DNA of 64,000 bases. It comes from Mycolicibacterium sp. MU0053. GTDB taxonomy: Bacteria > Actinomycetota > Actinomycetes > Mycobacteriales > Mycobacteriaceae. The stretch spans positions 2,728,001-2,792,000 of the forward strand of contig NZ_OY726397.1 of assembly GCF_963378095.1 (NCBI RefSeq), given 5' to 3'. The position numbers and the translations under genes were made by a program. The number at the start of each line of letters is the position of its first letter. Positions within the stretch are counted from its first letter, which is position 1. The notes beneath the pieces were generated by a model. The model was not told the DNA's origin and ran no database searches. It saw only the letters and a program-made list of their open reading frames with translations. This document shows, piece after piece, positions 39,648 through 50,283 of the stretch.

Positions 39648-40393
39648 CGGGGCATCCTGCGCCAGATCGACTGCGGCACAAACCGCATCGCAAAGGCGGC
39701 GATCCCGACGGCCCGCGGTACCCACACGGCCCGCTTCCCCTTGGCCAGGGCCCGGGCGGTGGCCGCCGCCACCTGCGCCGGGGTGCTCGACAGCGGCGCC
39801 GGGTCCATCCCGGCGGTCATCCGGCCGATGACGAAACCGGGCCGCACGATCAGCAGGTGCACCCCGGAGCCGTGCAGCGCATCGGACAGGCCGCCGGCGA
39901 ACCCGTCGAGACCGGCCTTGGCGGAGCCGTACACGTAGTTGGCCCGCCGCACCCGGGCACCCGCGACCGAGGAGAACACCACGATCTGCCCGGCCCGCGC
40001 CGCCCGCATCCGCTGGGCGAGCAGGGTCAGCAGATTGACCTGGGCGACGTAGTCGGTGTGCACGACGGCGACGGCATGCGCGGCGTCGGTTTCGGCGCGG
40101 GCCTGCTCACCGAGCACCCCGAACGCCAGCACCGCGGTGTCGATGCGGCCGTGTTCGGCGATCAGCGCGTCGATCAACCCCGCGTGGGTGTCGAGGGCGT
40201 CGGCGTCGAAGGCCCGCACGTGGACCGCGGCCGCACCGGCGGCCCGCAACCGCGAGATCTGCTGGTCAAGGCCGCCTTCACCGCGGACCGCCAGCACTAT
40301 CGTGGCGCCGGGCACCAGCCGAACCGCCAGTTCGGCGCCGATTTCGCTGCGCCCGCCGAAGATCACGACCACCCGCGCCCCCGTGTCGTTCAT
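39644..40393 (-). CDS. Short-chain dehydrogenase/reductase (Rv2073c-like)
   Basis: A 249-aa SDR. The cofactor loop is IFGGRSEIGAEL (variant of TGxxxGxG). The catalytic Ser/Tyr/Lys appear as FSSVAG and YVYGSAKAG. The sequence resembles the DprE2-type reductases of mycobacterial cell-wall synthesis. ATG 40393 has CATAAT (40401-40406, minus strand) 7 nt upstream. It diverges from the PPOX gene with 35 bp between start codons. Substrate unknown. Confidence 0.88.
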   Translation of the reverse strand: MNDTGARVVVIFGGRSEIGAELAVRLVPGATIVLAVRGEGGLDQQISRLRAAGAAAVHVRAFDADALDTHAGLIDALIAEHGRIDTAVLAFGVLGEQARAETDAAHAVAVVHTDYVAQVNLLTLLAQRMRAARAGQIVVFSSVAGARVRRANYVYGSAKAGLDGFAGGLSDALHGSGVHLLIVRPGFVIGRMTAGMDPAPLSSTPAQVAAATARALAKGKRAVWVPRAVGIAAFAMRFVPQSIWRRMPR

Positions 40394-40400
40394 GGCTGTG

Positions 40401-40420
40401 ATTATGTCCTGCGCTAGGTT
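40401..40420. promoter_or_regulatory. Back-to-back leaderless promoters, SDR/PPOX
   Basis: CATAAT on the minus strand (40401-40406) for the SDR and TAGGTT on the plus strand (40415-40420) for the PPOX gene, 8 nt before ATG 40429. The intergenic space is only 35 bp. Confidence 0.5.
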
Positions 40421-40428
40421 GTGCACTG

Positions 40429-40839
40429 ATGGCGCACGCAACTACCCGGCTCACCAACGAGGCTTTGGCGTTCCTCACCGAACGTCACCTCGCCATGCTC
40501 ACCACCCTGCGGTCGGACGGCTCGCCGCATGTGGTTGCGGTCGGCTTCACCTTCGACCCGAAGACCCACATTGCTCGGGTGATCACCAACGGCGGCTCGC
40601 AGAAGGCCGTGAACGCCGATCGCGGCGGCGTGGCCGTGCTGAGCCAGGTCGACGGCGCCCGGTGGCTGTCGCTGGAGGGCGCCGCCGCGGTCAACACCGA
40701 ACCCGAGGCGATCCGCGACGCCGAATTGCGTTATGCCCAGCGCTACCGCACCCCGCGGGTCAATCCCACCCGGGTGGTCATCGAGGTCAACATCGAACGG
40801 GTGCTGGGCTCGTCGCAGCTGCTCGACCGCAGCGCGTAA
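40429..40839 (+). CDS. F420H2-dependent biliverdin reductase-like PPOX protein (Rv2074-like)
   Basis: A 136-aa split-barrel flavin/deazaflavin protein. Signatures: [22 protein letters not shown], then [21 protein letters not shown] and [11 protein letters not shown]. The nearest known relative, M. tuberculosis Rv2074, reduces biliverdin with F420H2; the same position next to an Rv2073c-like SDR supports this. Leaderless start at ATG 40429. Confidence 0.87.
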   Translation: MAHATTRLTNEALAFLTERHLAMLTTLRSDGSPHVVAVGFTFDPKTHIARVITNGGSQKAVNADRGGVAVLSQVDGARWLSLEGAAAVNTEPEAIRDAELRYAQRYRTPRVNPTRVVIEVNIERVLGSSQLLDRSA

Positions 40840-40852
40840 CGTCCACGGCCGG

Positions 40853-41977
40853 TCAGACCGGCACCACGATCAACTCATGCGGCCGCTGGTTCAGCGATTC
40901 GGCGCCGTCGGGCGTGACGATCACGATGTCCTCGATGCGCGCGCCCCACTTGCCCGGAAAGTAGACGCCGGGCTCCACCGAGAACGCCATGCCGGCGCGC
41001 AACGGCAGGTCGTTGCCCGCCACGATGTAGGGCTCCTCGTGCACCGAGAGCCCGATGCCGTGGCCGGTGCGGTGCACGAAGTACTCCCCCAGCCCGGCCT
41101 CGATCAACACCTCGCGCGCGGCCGCATCGACCTGCTCGGCGCGCACCCCGGGCCGCACCGCCTCGACGGCCGCCCGCTGCGCGCGCTGCAGCACCGAATA
41201 CTGCTGCGCCACTTCGGCACTGGGTTCGCCCAGGCTGTAGGTGCGGGTGCAGTCCGAGTTGTAGCCGGGCTCATACGGCCCGCCGATGTCGACGACGACG
41301 ATGTCGCCGGCCCGCAGTTCGCGGTCGGAATGTTCGTGGTGCGGGTCGGCTCCGTGCGGCCCCGACCCGACGATGATGAACGCGGCCTGCGAATGTCCCT
41401 CGGCGACAATCGCTTTCTCGATGTCGGCGGCCACCTCGGCTTCGGTGCGGCCGGGGACCAGCAGCTCCGGCACCATAGCGTGCACACGGTCGATCGCCGC
41501 CCCCGCCTGGCGCAGCGCATCGATCTCGGCCGGGTCCTTGATCATCCGCAGCGAGCGCAGCACGTCGGTGGCCAGCACCGGCAGGTCGTCGAGGCGCTCG
41601 GTCAGCGGCAGCAGGTGCAGTGCGGGCATCGAATCGGTCACCGCGGTCGCCACCGGATCACCGCCGAGGGCTCCGACCACCATGTCGTAGGGGTCCTGAC
41701 CGTCGACCCAGTCCCGCACCGGCAGCCCGAGTTCGAGCACCGCCGACTGCTTCAGGGAGGCCAGTTCCAGCCGCGGGATCACCAGCGTGGGCTCCCGGTC
41801 GACCGGGATCACCAGGGCGGTGAGCCGCTCGAAGGTCTGGGCTCGGGAGCCGACCAGATACCGCAGGTCGTAGCCGGGTGTGATGATCAGGCCGGCCAGG
41901 CCGGCCTCGGCGGTGGCGGCGGCCGCGGCCCGCAGGCGGTGCGCGTAGACACTGGTGTCGAACCGGTTGGCAGTCAT
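40853..41977 (-). CDS. pepE: M24 family aminopeptidase/Xaa-Pro dipeptidase (PepE-like)
   Basis: A 374-aa cytosolic metallopeptidase with N-terminal creatinase-like domain (residues 1-140) and C-terminal pita-bread domain. All five metal ligands of the family are present: Asp in VVVDIGG, Asp in NSDCTRTY, His in RTGHGIGLSVHEEP, Glu in FSVEPGVYF and Glu in ARIEDIV. ATG 41977 has TAACCT (41984-41989, minus strand) 6 nt upstream. Diverges from the NTF2-like gene across 40 bp. Equals the Rv2089c slot by gene order. Confidence 0.92.
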   Translation of the reverse strand: MTANRFDTSVYAHRLRAAAAATAEAGLAGLIITPGYDLRYLVGSRAQTFERLTALVIPVDREPTLVIPRLELASLKQSAVLELGLPVRDWVDGQDPYDMVVGALGGDPVATAVTDSMPALHLLPLTERLDDLPVLATDVLRSLRMIKDPAEIDALRQAGAAIDRVHAMVPELLVPGRTEAEVAADIEKAIVAEGHSQAAFIIVGSGPHGADPHHEHSDRELRAGDIVVVDIGGPYEPGYNSDCTRTYSLGEPSAEVAQQYSVLQRAQRAAVEAVRPGVRAEQVDAAAREVLIEAGLGEYFVHRTGHGIGLSVHEEPYIVAGNDLPLRAGMAFSVEPGVYFPGKWGARIEDIVIVTPDGAESLNQRPHELIVVPV

Positions 41978-41983
41978 CCCCCC

Positions 41984-42011
41984 AGGTTAGTTCGCGCCGC
42001 GGGCTTAGGAT
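41984..42011. promoter_or_regulatory. Back-to-back leaderless promoters, peptidase/NTF2-like gene
   Basis: TAACCT on the minus strand (41984-41989), 6 nt from the peptidase ATG, and TAGGAT on the plus strand (42006-42011), 6 nt from GTG 42018. Intergenic length 40 bp. Confidence 0.5.
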
Positions 42012-42017
42012 CGCGGA

Positions 42018-42464
42018 GTGCAGACCTGGGAGCTGAGCGCTCGTGAACACATCCGCGACACCCTGGCCCGCTACACGTGGTCGGGGGACGCCGGCCGGGT
42101 CGCCGGGTTGGCGGACGCCTTCTGTCCCGACGGCGTCCTGGAGATTCGTGGTGAGCCGCCGCTGCACGGCCGGGCCGCGATCATCGAGCGGTTGGGTGCG
42201 GTCGCCGAGACCGCGCCGGCGGTCGCGGGCGGGCGGCGCATCGTGCGGCACAACGTGGCCAACATCCGCTTCGACGAGGTGAGTCCGGACCGGGCTCGGG
42301 TGTCGTCGTACTTCACGGTGTTCACCGAGATCGGGTTGGACCACTTCGGCCGCTACCGCGACGAGTTGGTGCCCGTGGCGGGCGCCGACGGCACCGACTG
42401 GCTGATTCGGCACCGCTTCGTCTCGACCGACTGGAGCGCCCCGAACTCGACGATGGCCGGTTAG
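42018..42464 (+). CDS. SnoaL/NTF2-like protein
   Basis: A 148-aa single-domain NTF2 fold: N-terminal helix ([19 protein letters not shown]), [15 protein letters not shown] with the usual Asp-Gly turn, [12 protein letters not shown], and a strand-rich C-terminus ending [13 protein letters not shown]. Such folds serve as isomerases, cyclases or binding proteins; no specific reaction can be assigned. It precedes the exonuclease by 16 bp on the same strand and is probably co-transcribed. Confidence 0.82.
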   Translation: MQTWELSAREHIRDTLARYTWSGDAGRVAGLADAFCPDGVLEIRGEPPLHGRAAIIERLGAVAETAPAVAGGRRIVRHNVANIRFDEVSPDRARVSSYFTVFTEIGLDHFGRYRDELVPVAGADGTDWLIRHRFVSTDWSAPNSTMAG

Positions 42465-42480
42465 GGCAGGATCACCGGGT

Positions 42481-43443
42481 ATGGTTTCCGATTCCACCGG
42501 CGGGTTGGTTCTGCTCGACGGTGCCAGCATGTGGTTCCGGTCGTTCTTCGGCGTGCCGTCGTCGATCACCGCGCCGGATGGGCGGCCGGTCAACGCGGTT
42601 CGCGGCTTCTTCGACGCCGTCGCCACGGTGATCACCCAGCAGCGACCGTCCCGGCTGGTGGTCTGTCTGGACCTCGATTGGCGGCCGCAGTGGCGGGTGG
42701 ATCTGGTCCCGTCCTACAAGGCCCATCGGGTCGAGGCCGAGACCCCCGGGCCGGCCCCCGATGTCGAAGAAGTCCCCGATGAGCTCACGCCGCAGGTCGA
42801 GATGATCTACGAACTGCTCGACGCCTTCGGTATCGCCACCGGCGGTGCACCCGGGTACGAGGCCGACGACGTGTTGGGCACGCTGGCGGCCCGGGAGCGG
42901 CGCGACCCGGTGGTGGTGGTCAGCGGGGACCGGGACCTGCTGCAGGTGGTCACCGACGAACCGGTGCCGGTGCGGGTGTTGTACCTGGGCCGCGGGTTGG
43001 CCCGGGCGACGCTATGGGGGCCAACCGAAGTCGCCGAGAAGTACGGACTGCCGGTGGCGCGGGCCGGCGCCGGGTACGCCGAGTTGGCGTTGCTGCGCGG
43101 CGACCCGTCCGACGGTTTGCCTGGCGTCGGCGGCATCGGTGAAAAGACCGCGGCGACGTTGCTGAGTCAGCACGGCTCGCTGGCCGCCATCCTCGCCGCG
43201 GCCGCGGATCCGAAATCGAAGGTTCCCAAAGGCATCCGGTCGAAGCTGGCGGCCGGCCAGGACTACCTGAAGGTGGCCGAACCGGTGGTGCGGGTGGCCA
43301 CCGACATCCCGGTGACGCTGTCGACCGGCACCGATGCGCTACCGCTGGCCGCGAAGGACCCCGCCCGGGTCGCCGAGTTGGCGGCGACCTATGGGGTCGG
43401 CTCGTCGATCGGTCGGCTGCAGAAGGCCTTGGACAAGCTCTGA
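42481..43443 (+). CDS. 5'-3' exonuclease, PolA N-terminal/FEN type
   Basis: A 320-aa stand-alone flap nuclease of the kind that removes RNA primers and flaps. Metal-binding acidic residues are in [31 protein letters not shown] and [11 protein letters not shown]. The helix-three-turn-helix DNA clamp is [17 protein letters not shown]. There is no polymerase domain. Position before the DUF4333 and helY genes matches the Rv2090 slot of M. tuberculosis. Confidence 0.94.
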   Translation: MVSDSTGGLVLLDGASMWFRSFFGVPSSITAPDGRPVNAVRGFFDAVATVITQQRPSRLVVCLDLDWRPQWRVDLVPSYKAHRVEAETPGPAPDVEEVPDELTPQVEMIYELLDAFGIATGGAPGYEADDVLGTLAARERRDPVVVVSGDRDLLQVVTDEPVPVRVLYLGRGLARATLWGPTEVAEKYGLPVARAGAGYAELALLRGDPSDGLPGVGGIGEKTAATLLSQHGSLAAILAAAADPKSKVPKGIRSKLAAGQDYLKVAEPVVRVATDIPVTLSTGTDALPLAAKDPARVAELAATYGVGSSIGRLQKALDKL

Positions 43444-43453
43444 GCCGCGCCGG

Positions 43454-44155
43454 CTACTTCGGCCGACCGACCTCGTAGGTGCCGTCGTCGTCCTGGAACG
43501 TCACGGTCACTTGGCGTTTGGTGCCGTCGATGCTGACCTCGCAGGTGAACGTCGAGTTCTTCTGCACCTTCGGGTTCTCCCCGTTGTTGCACTTGACGTC
43601 CTTGACGTTCTTGGCGCCGTAGCCGTTGGCCTCGTCGGAGAGGATCTGCTGCACACCCTCCTGCGCCTTGGTCACGTCGAGCTTGGTGGTGACGAAGAAT
43701 CCGGGCATCCAGAAGCCCAACACCAGGAAGGCGATGACGACGACGGCGCCGAGCGCGGCCAGGATCACCGTCAGCGCGGTCGTGGAACTCTTGGGGCCCT
43801 CGCCCGGCCCGGGCGGGTACTGGCCGTACTGGCCCGGCTGACCGTACTGCGGCGGGCCGTACTGCCCGGGCTGGCCGGGCTGGCCGTACTGCGGCGGATA
43901 CCCCGGGGGCATGGCGCCGGGCTGGCCGTACTGCGGCTGCTGGCCGTATTGGGGCGGTGGCGGATAGGCCGGGGTCGCCCCCGGCTGACCGTATTCGGGC
44001 TGACCGTATTGCGGCGGCTGGCCGTACTGCGGCTGGGTGTAGGCCGGCGGCTGCCACTCCGGGTTCTGTGGGGCGGGCTGCTCAGCGGACTCACCAGCGG
44101 GTTGGCCCTGACCCTGCCACGGCTGCGTCGGGTCCGGTCCCTGCGGTCCGCTCAT
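43454..44155 (-). CDS. Pro/Gln/Tyr/Gly-rich membrane protein with DUF4333 domain
   Basis: A 233-aa protein. Residues 1-125 are a disordered cytoplasmic tail made of PQYGQP-like repeats. One membrane segment follows ([21 protein letters not shown]), then an external DUF4333 domain (about 155-233) with two cysteines, KDVKCNNGE and TFTCEVSID, likely disulfide-bonded. The second of two adjacent ATGs (44155) is chosen because AGGAG lies 5 nt upstream of it. Role unknown. It follows helY by 103 bp on the same strand. Confidence 0.88.
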   Translation of the reverse strand: MSGPQGPDPTQPWQGQGQPAGESAEQPAPQNPEWQPPAYTQPQYGQPPQYGQPEYGQPGATPAYPPPPQYGQQPQYGQPGAMPPGYPPQYGQPGQPGQYGPPQYGQPGQYGQYPPGPGEGPKSSTTALTVILAALGAVVVIAFLVLGFWMPGFFVTTKLDVTKAQEGVQQILSDEANGYGAKNVKDVKCNNGENPKVQKNSTFTCEVSIDGTKRQVTVTFQDDDGTYEVGRPK

Positions 44156-44258
44156 CATCTCTCCTCGAAAACTGGGTAACACGTGCGCCGTCATCAACCG
44201 TAGCGGTTGCCTCACCCTACCGGTTGCTACCGCACATTCGGCGCTGGTGTAACGGTGT

Positions 44259-47039
44259 TCAGCCGTAGTCGACCGCGACGACTCCGCGCCGCACGGCGTC
44301 GATGGCCCGCTTCGCCGTGGCCCGTAATTCGGGGTGCGGCGCGGCGATGCGAACCTGATCGAGCAGGTCGAGCACCTGTCGGCACCACCGCACGAAGTCA
44401 CCGGCCGAAAGCGGCGCGGCGGCGCTGCTGTCGGCGGCCACGGTGAGCGCATCGGTCAGGTCGCCCGTGCTGGCCCAGCGGTAGACCGTGGTGACGAAGC
44501 CCTCGTCGATGTCGCGCGAAGGCGCGATCCGGTGCCGGTTCTCTTGCTGGCGCAGTTCGCCGGATAGCCGGCGGGTGCCCGCCAGCGCCCGGCGCAGCCC
44601 CGCGGTGGGCACGTCCTGCAGCTGCGGGGAGGGGCCGTCCCCGCCGCGCGACTCGTACACCACCGCCGAGACCATCGCCGCCAACTCCGCGTGCGCGAGC
44701 TTGTCCCACACCCCGGTGCGTAGACACTCGGCCACCAGCAGATCGGCTTCGCTGTAGATGCGGGCCAACAGCCGGCCGTCCTCGGTGACCTTGGGGGCCT
44801 TCGCCTTGGGACCCGTTGCGCCGGTGATGAACCCGCGTTCGGCCAGCAGACCGACGATGCGGTCGAAGGTGCGGGCCAACGAGTTGGTGGCGGCCGCGAT
44901 CTGCTGGCGCAGTTGAGCATTCTCGCGTTCGATGCGTAGATAGCGTTCGCCGGCCCGGACCCGGGCCTCGCGGTCGGGTTCGTCGTGGACGGGATGGCGG
45001 CGCAGTTCGGTGCGCAATGCGATCAGTTCGGGGTCGCTGTCGCCATCGGGACTGGCGGTGTGACCGGCACGCTTGCGCCGTTCCGAAGGCACGTCCAGTC
45101 GGGCCGCGGCCGACCGGAGCGCGGACGCGAGGTCGCGGCGCACCCGCGGTTGCCGATGCTCGACGCGCTTGGGCAGCGACATCGTGCCCAGCGGGCCGGC
45201 GGCGCCGGGGTAGTCGGCCGACGAGATGCGGCCCGCCCAGCGATGTTCGCTCAGCACCAGCGGGCGCGGATCCTCGTCGTCGCGCGCCGGCTCCAGCACC
45301 ACCGCAAGCCCGCCGCGGCGACCCGAGGACACGTTGATGATGTCGCCGCGCCGCAGCGCCGCCAACGCCTCGTTGGCGGCCTGGCGTCGGTGGACCCGTG
45401 ACGAACGCGCCTGTGCGCGTTCGCGTTCGGAGATCTTGGCGCGCAGCCGGACATAGTCGAGCAGTGCCGAGTCGTGGCCGCCGATTTCGGCGGCGATCTC
45501 GTCGAGCAGTTGCTCGCCGCGTTCGGCGCCGCGGACCAACCCCACCACGGACCGGTCGGCCTGATACTGCGCGAACGACTGTGCCAGCAGGCTGCGGGCC
45601 TGCTCCGGGCCCATCTGCTGCACCAGGTTGATCGTCATGTTGTACGACGGGGCGAACGAACTCTTGAGCGGAAAGGTTCGAGTCGAGGCGAGCCCGGCGA
45701 CCTCGGCCGGTTCGGCCGAGCTTTCGGTCGGGTTCCAGATCACCACGGCATGGCCTTCGACGTCGATTCCGCGTCGCCCGGCCCGGCCCGTGAGCTGGGT
45801 GTACTCCCCCGGGGTCAGCGGTGCGTGTTCCTCGCCGTTGAACTTGACGAGCCGCTCGAGGACCACGGTGCGGGCCGGCATGTTGATGCCCAACGCCAGT
45901 GTCTCGGTGGCGAATACGGCCTTGACCAGTCCCGCGGTGAACAGCTCCTCGACGGTGTGGCGGAAGACCGGCAGCATTCCGGCGTGGTGTGCCGCCAGGC
46001 CCCGCAGCAGTCCCTCGCGCCATTCGTAGTAGCCTAGGATCGGCAGGTCCACATCGGGCAGGTCGCCGCAGCGGCGGTCGATGATCTCGGCGATGCGGGC
46101 GCGCTCGGAATCTCCGGTCAACCGCAACGACGAGCGCAGGCACTGTTTGACCGCGGCGTCGCAGCCGACCCGCGAGAACACGAACGTGATGGCCGGCAAC
46201 AGTCCTTCGCGGTCCAGAGTCGCGATCACCTCGGGACGAGGCGGCGGGCGGAACAGCCCGGGCCGACCGCGATGCGAATCCCGGCCCTTGCCGCCGCGGG
46301 GCCGCCAATCCGAGAGGTGGTCGGCCTCCCGGCGGTGCGCGATGTGGCGCACCAGATCCGGGTCGACGAGCAGCTTCTTGCCGCGCGCGTCGGCGTCGTA
46401 GTCGAACAGGTCGAACAGGCGCCTGCCGACCAACATGTGTTGCCACAACGGGACCGGGCGGTGTTCGTCGACGATCACGGTGGTGTCGCCGCGGACGGTC
46501 TGGATCCAGCCGCCGAATTCCTCGGCGTTGCTCACGGTGGCGGACAGGCTCACCAGCCTGACCTCCTCGGGCAGGTGCAGGATGACCTCTTCCCACACCG
46601 CGCCGCGCATCCGGTCGGCCAGGAAATGCACCTCATCCATCACCACATGGGAAAGGCCCTCCAGCGCAGGCGAACTCGCATACAGCATGTTGCGCAGCAC
46701 TTCGGTGGTCATCACCACCACCGGGGCGCTCGCGTTGACCGACACGTCACCGGTCAGCAACCCGATCTGCTCCGAACCGTACCGGCGCACCAGGTCGGTG
46801 TGCTTTTGATTGCTCAGGGCCTTGATCGGCGTGGTGTAGAAGCACTTTCGGCCGGCCGCCAGCGCCAGGTGTACCGCGAACTCCCCCACCACGGTCTTAC
46901 CGGCGCCGGTGGGCGCGCACACCAACACCCCGTGGCCGCGCTCGAGGGCCTCGCAGCCCTGCTGTTGAAAGTCGTCCAGGGTGAACGGCATCTGCGCCGC
47001 GAAGCGGTCGAGCTCGCTGCGCTCAGGTGATGTCGTCAT
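44259..47039 (-). CDS. helY: Ski2-like DEAD/DEAH-box RNA helicase HelY
   Basis: A 926-aa superfamily 2 helicase. Walker [17 protein letters not shown] box [11 protein letters not shown], motif III SATVSN, and motif [14 protein letters not shown] are intact. The C-terminal third is the DSHCT-type domain of Ski2/Mtr4-like helicases. Likely acts in RNA turnover; the mycobacterial protein is not fully defined. ATG 47039 overlaps the tatC stop by 17 bp, so helY is translated from the tat transcript. Confidence 0.94.
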   Translation of the reverse strand: MTTSPERSELDRFAAQMPFTLDDFQQQGCEALERGHGVLVCAPTGAGKTVVGEFAVHLALAAGRKCFYTTPIKALSNQKHTDLVRRYGSEQIGLLTGDVSVNASAPVVVMTTEVLRNMLYASSPALEGLSHVVMDEVHFLADRMRGAVWEEVILHLPEEVRLVSLSATVSNAEEFGGWIQTVRGDTTVIVDEHRPVPLWQHMLVGRRLFDLFDYDADARGKKLLVDPDLVRHIAHRREADHLSDWRPRGGKGRDSHRGRPGLFRPPPRPEVIATLDREGLLPAITFVFSRVGCDAAVKQCLRSSLRLTGDSERARIAEIIDRRCGDLPDVDLPILGYYEWREGLLRGLAAHHAGMLPVFRHTVEELFTAGLVKAVFATETLALGINMPARTVVLERLVKFNGEEHAPLTPGEYTQLTGRAGRRGIDVEGHAVVIWNPTESSAEPAEVAGLASTRTFPLKSSFAPSYNMTINLVQQMGPEQARSLLAQSFAQYQADRSVVGLVRGAERGEQLLDEIAAEIGGHDSALLDYVRLRAKISERERAQARSSRVHRRQAANEALAALRRGDIINVSSGRRGGLAVVLEPARDDEDPRPLVLSEHRWAGRISSADYPGAAGPLGTMSLPKRVEHRQPRVRRDLASALRSAAARLDVPSERRKRAGHTASPDGDSDPELIALRTELRRHPVHDEPDREARVRAGERYLRIERENAQLRQQIAAATNSLARTFDRIVGLLAERGFITGATGPKAKAPKVTEDGRLLARIYSEADLLVAECLRTGVWDKLAHAELAAMVSAVVYESRGGDGPSPQLQDVPTAGLRRALAGTRRLSGELRQQENRHRIAPSRDIDEGFVTTVYRWASTGDLTDALTVAADSSAAAPLSAGDFVRWCRQVLDLLDQVRIAAPHPELRATAKRAIDAVRRGVVAVDYG

Positions 47040-47976
47040 GCGCGATGCTGTTCGGTGCGCCGACCTGCGACGGGGGGTCGACCGGGGTGGGCGGTTCGAT
47101 GACCGAGGCCTGCCCATCGGGCAGCTCTTGCTCCCGGGCGCGTTCGCGTTTGGCCTTGCGCCGGTCGTGCACCCGGGCGACCTGGATCGCGAACTCCATC
47201 AGCAGGGTCAGCGCCAGGCCCAGCGCCAACATCGAGAACGGATCGTTGCCCGGGGTGGCGAACGCGGCGAAGACGAAGACCGCCAGGATCAGGCCCCGGC
47301 GCCAGTCCTTGAGCCGCTGGTAGGGCAGCACGCCCACCACGTTCAGCATGATGAGGATCAGGGGGAACTCGAACCCGACGCCGAAGACCAGCAGCAGGTT
47401 GATCAGGAAGCTGAAGTACTGGTCGCCGGAGAGCGCGGTCACCTGGACGTCGCTGCCCACGGTCAACAGGAAGTGCAACGCCTTGGACAGCACCAGATAG
47501 GCCAGCAGCGCACCGGCGACGAACAACACCGCCGCGGTCACGACGAAGGTGACCGCGAAGCGCCGTTCCTTGCGGTACAGCCCCGGGGTGATGAACGCCC
47601 ACAGTTGGTAGAACCACACCGGACAGGCCAGCACCACGCCGGCGGCCAACGCCACCTTGAGGCGCAGCATGAACTGGTCGAACGGGCCCGTCGCCAACAG
47701 TCGGCAGCCGCCGTCGGCGCTGATCTCGGCGCGCGCCGATTCCGGCAGCGCACAGTAGGGCCCCCGCAGCCAGTCCCCGAGGCTGTCGAGGCCCAGGATG
47801 CCGTAGCTGTACCAGAGGAATCCGACGATCGTGGTGGCCACGATCGCGGCGATCGAGATGAGCAGCCGTGTACGCAGTTCGCGGATGTGGTCGACCAGGG
47901 ACATGGTCCCGTCGGGGTTGACCTTGCTGCGACGCTGACGGGGGTCGAGCCGCTTGAATACGCCGGGAGTTTTCAC
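47023..47976 (-). CDS. tatC: Twin-arginine translocase subunit TatC
   Basis: Receptor subunit of the Tat pathway, 317 aa with six membrane segments. The signal-binding N-terminus is [14 protein letters not shown] and the first periplasmic loop carries two extra cysteines (PYCALP and GGCRLLA) that may pair. A long charged cytoplasmic C-terminal tail (about residues 265-317) is typical of actinobacteria. GTG 47976. The PotD-like lipoprotein in this window carries a twin-arginine motif and is a likely client. Confidence 0.96.
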   Translation of the reverse strand: MKTPGVFKRLDPRQRRSKVNPDGTMSLVDHIRELRTRLLISIAAIVATTIVGFLWYSYGILGLDSLGDWLRGPYCALPESARAEISADGGCRLLATGPFDQFMLRLKVALAAGVVLACPVWFYQLWAFITPGLYRKERRFAVTFVVTAAVLFVAGALLAYLVLSKALHFLLTVGSDVQVTALSGDQYFSFLINLLLVFGVGFEFPLILIMLNVVGVLPYQRLKDWRRGLILAVFVFAAFATPGNDPFSMLALGLALTLLMEFAIQVARVHDRRKAKRERAREQELPDGQASVIEPPTPVDPPSQVGAPNSIAHDDIT

Positions 47977-47992
47977 GGGCTGGCTTCAGTCG

Positions 47993-48014
47993 CGCTCCAC
48001 CGGGCGGTGGAGCG
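47993..48014 (-). terminator. Hairpin between tatA and tatC
   Basis: CGCTCCACCG-GG-CGGTGGAGCG forms a 10-bp perfect inverted repeat (47993-48002 and 48005-48014) about 30 nt after the tatA stop. With a realistic loop of four to six bases, a strong stem remains. No U-tract follows on the minus strand, so it may be a partial terminator or an mRNA-stabilising stem that leaves TatA in excess over TatC. Confidence 0.5.
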
Positions 48015-48043
48015 GCCTTCGATGAGTTGACCTGGGCCGGCTG

Positions 48044-48286
48044 TCAGGCCGGGCGGGCGTCGGTGTGATTGGGCTCTGGGTTGGCCACGGGGTCGGCGAC
48101 GCGCTCGGATTGCACCTGCGTCGGCGACGGCTCCTGCTTATCGGTCTGCAGTTCCTTGACCTCGGCTTTGAAGATGCGCATCGACTTGCCGAGCGAACGC
48201 GCGGCGTCCGGCAACCGCTTGGCCCCGAAGAGCAAAACGATCACCACAATGAGAATTGCCCAGTGCCACGGACTAAGAGCACCCAC
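48044..48286 (-). CDS. tatA: Sec-independent protein translocase TatA
   Basis: An 80-aa pore-forming subunit: one membrane segment ([21 protein letters not shown]), the [16 protein letters not shown] hinge and amphipathic helix, then a polar acidic tail. GTG 48286 has GGAGG 8 nt upstream. Located between pafC and tatC on the same strand, 29 bp after pafC. Confidence 0.95.
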   Translation of the reverse strand: MGALSPWHWAILIVVIVLLFGAKRLPDAARSLGKSMRIFKAEVKELQTDKQEPSPTQVQSERVADPVANPEPNHTDARPA

Positions 48287-48315
48287 TTTGGTTACCTCCA
48301 GACGTTGGTTTGATG

Positions 48316-49281
48316 CTACCCCGCCTCGGCGTAGGCGCCCAGCGCAGCGTGCGCGGCCTGCCGCACCCGCTGGGCCAGCTCTTCCGGTTCGACAACGCGC
48401 ACCTGCGCGCCGAAGCCCAGCACCAGCCGGGCCATCCAGTCGTCGGATGCGTAGGTCATCGCCGCCTCGAAATGCCCGTCGGGCAACTCGCGCAGCACCC
48501 GCATCGGGTAGTACTCCAGCATCCACGCCGCCTCCGGCGCGATCCGCAGCGTCGCCGCCGGCAGCGCGGGATCCGCGTCGAACAGCGACGTGTCGGTCGT
48601 GCCCTGCACCGCGGGTTCCGGTGGCGCGGCGGGCTCGTCGAGCACCGAGGCGTCCACGATGCGGTCGAATCGGAACAGCCGGACCCCTTCGGCCTCCCGC
48701 GACCAGGCCTCCAGGTAGCTGTGGTCGCCGACGAGCACCACGCGGATCGGGTCGACGACGCGCTCCGAGAGGGTGTCGCGCGAGGCGGAGTAGTACTCGA
48801 GGCTCAGCGCGTGGCCGGTGCGCACCCCTTCGCGGACCGCGGCCGCGGCTTGGCTCTCGGCCGGTGCCCGCTCGGCTTCGGCGCCGACCGATCCGGGGTG
48901 ATGCACGGCGCCGGCCGCCGATTCGATCTTCGCGATCGCGCTGCGGGCGGCCTCCGGATCGACCACACCGGGCACATCGGCCAACGCACGCAACGCCATC
49001 ACCAGGCCGGTGGCCTCGGGCGAGGTCAGCCGCAGCGGCTCGTCGATGCCCGCGGAGAACGTCACGTCGATGGTGTCGCCGGAGAACTCGAAGTCGATCA
49101 GGTCGCCGGGCCCATACCCCGGCAGCCCGCACATCCACAGCTGATCAAGGTCCTGTTCGAGCTGCTTGCGGGTTACTCCGAGGTCGGCGGCCGCCTCGTC
49201 ATAGGTGATGCGCGGGTTGGCCTTGAGGTAGGGAACCATGTTCAGCAGCCGGACCAGCCGGGCTGAGACCGAGCTACTCAT
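48316..49281 (-). CDS. pafC: WYL-domain transcription regulator PafC
   Basis: A 321-aa protein with N-terminal helix-turn-helix ([20 protein letters not shown]) and a WYL domain with [11 protein letters not shown] and [16 protein letters not shown]. PafB and PafC form a heterodimer that activates the mycobacterial DNA-damage response independently of LexA/RecA. Its start overlaps the pafB stop by 4 bp. Confidence 0.95.
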   Translation of the reverse strand: MSSSVSARLVRLLNMVPYLKANPRITYDEAAADLGVTRKQLEQDLDQLWMCGLPGYGPGDLIDFEFSGDTIDVTFSAGIDEPLRLTSPEATGLVMALRALADVPGVVDPEAARSAIAKIESAAGAVHHPGSVGAEAERAPAESQAAAAVREGVRTGHALSLEYYSASRDTLSERVVDPIRVVLVGDHSYLEAWSREAEGVRLFRFDRIVDASVLDEPAAPPEPAVQGTTDTSLFDADPALPAATLRIAPEAAWMLEYYPMRVLRELPDGHFEAAMTYASDDWMARLVLGFGAQVRVVEPEELAQRVRQAAHAALGAYAEAG

Positions 49282-50267
49282 TCGGACTCCCCCGCCGCGC
49301 CGCGCAACCGCGTCAGCACCTCATCGCGCAGGGTGGCCGGCTCCAACACCACCGCGTCGGCCCCGTGGCCGGCGATCTCCCGGCCCAGCCCGCCGTAGGG
49401 GCCGGTGTCGAGTTCGATCACCTCGCCCGAACGTCCGCCCAACGTCATGGCACCCGTGGAGGTTCCGGCTCGGCGCAGCGCGGTGGCGCGTCCGTCGGCG
49501 ACCCACACCCGGGCCTGGACCCCGCCGGGCGCGTCACTCACCGCGCGGGCGACCACGGCGCGCAGATCGATCCCGTCGGGGCGTTGCACCGCCCCGGGCG
49601 GGCCCACCGCCGTGACCTCCGGTCCCATCCGGGAGAGCCGGAAGGTGCGGGTGTCGTCGCGATCACGGTCATGGCCCACCAGATACCAGCGACCGTTCTG
49701 AGTGACCACCCCCCACGGTTCCACGGTGCGTTTGGTGAACGGCGCGGCCCGCGACGAGCGGTGCTCGAATTCGACGACCTGACCGGCGTTGATTGCGCTC
49801 AGCAGTACCCCGAGCACGCCCTCGGAACCGCGCAGGCCCGGAAAGCCGGTAGGTGCGCTCAGCGGAACCCCGGCCTCCGGTTCGACGTCGACGCCGCCGG
49901 CCCGCAGCTTCAGCAGCGCGCCCTGCGTGGCGGTGACCAGTTCCGGGGACTGCCACAGCTGGGTGGCGACCGCGACGACGGCGGCCTCGTCCGCGGTGAG
50001 CTGGATGTCCGGCAGGGCGTAGGCGTCGCGGTTGATCCGGTAACCCTCGGTCGGATCCAGCGACGACACCCGCCCGGTCTCCAGCGGTATGCCCAGGTCC
50101 CGAAGCTCGTTCTTGTCTCGCTCGAACATGCGGGAGAACGCGTCGTCGCTGGGACTGTCGCCGTACCCGGCGACGCTGTTGCGGATCCGTTCGGCGGTGA
50201 TATAGCCGTGCGTCGACAACAGCGCGATGACAAGGTTCATCAGCCGTTCGACTTTGGCGGTCGTCAC
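49278..50267 (-). CDS. pafB: WYL-domain transcription regulator PafB
   Basis: A 329-aa partner of PafC. N-terminal helix-turn-helix (STHGYITAERIRNSVAGYG), then a WYL domain with VEFEHRSSRAAPFTKR and PWGVVTQNGRWYLVGHD. GTG 50267 lies 16 bp after pafA, so pafA-pafB-pafC form one operon. Confidence 0.95.
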   Translation of the reverse strand: MTTAKVERLMNLVIALLSTHGYITAERIRNSVAGYGDSPSDDAFSRMFERDKNELRDLGIPLETGRVSSLDPTEGYRINRDAYALPDIQLTADEAAVVAVATQLWQSPELVTATQGALLKLRAGGVDVEPEAGVPLSAPTGFPGLRGSEGVLGVLLSAINAGQVVEFEHRSSRAAPFTKRTVEPWGVVTQNGRWYLVGHDRDRDDTRTFRLSRMGPEVTAVGPPGAVQRPDGIDLRAVVARAVSDAPGGVQARVWVADGRATALRRAGTSTGAMTLGGRSGEVIELDTGPYGGLGREIAGHGADAVVLEPATLRDEVLTRLRGAAGESE

Positions 50268-50283
50268 GTTGTCAGCCCACGCC

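Noticed and set aside
44156..44258. Regulatory RNA in the helY-DUF4333 gap
   Set aside because: Only short GGTTGC-type repeats are seen; nothing supports a structured RNA.
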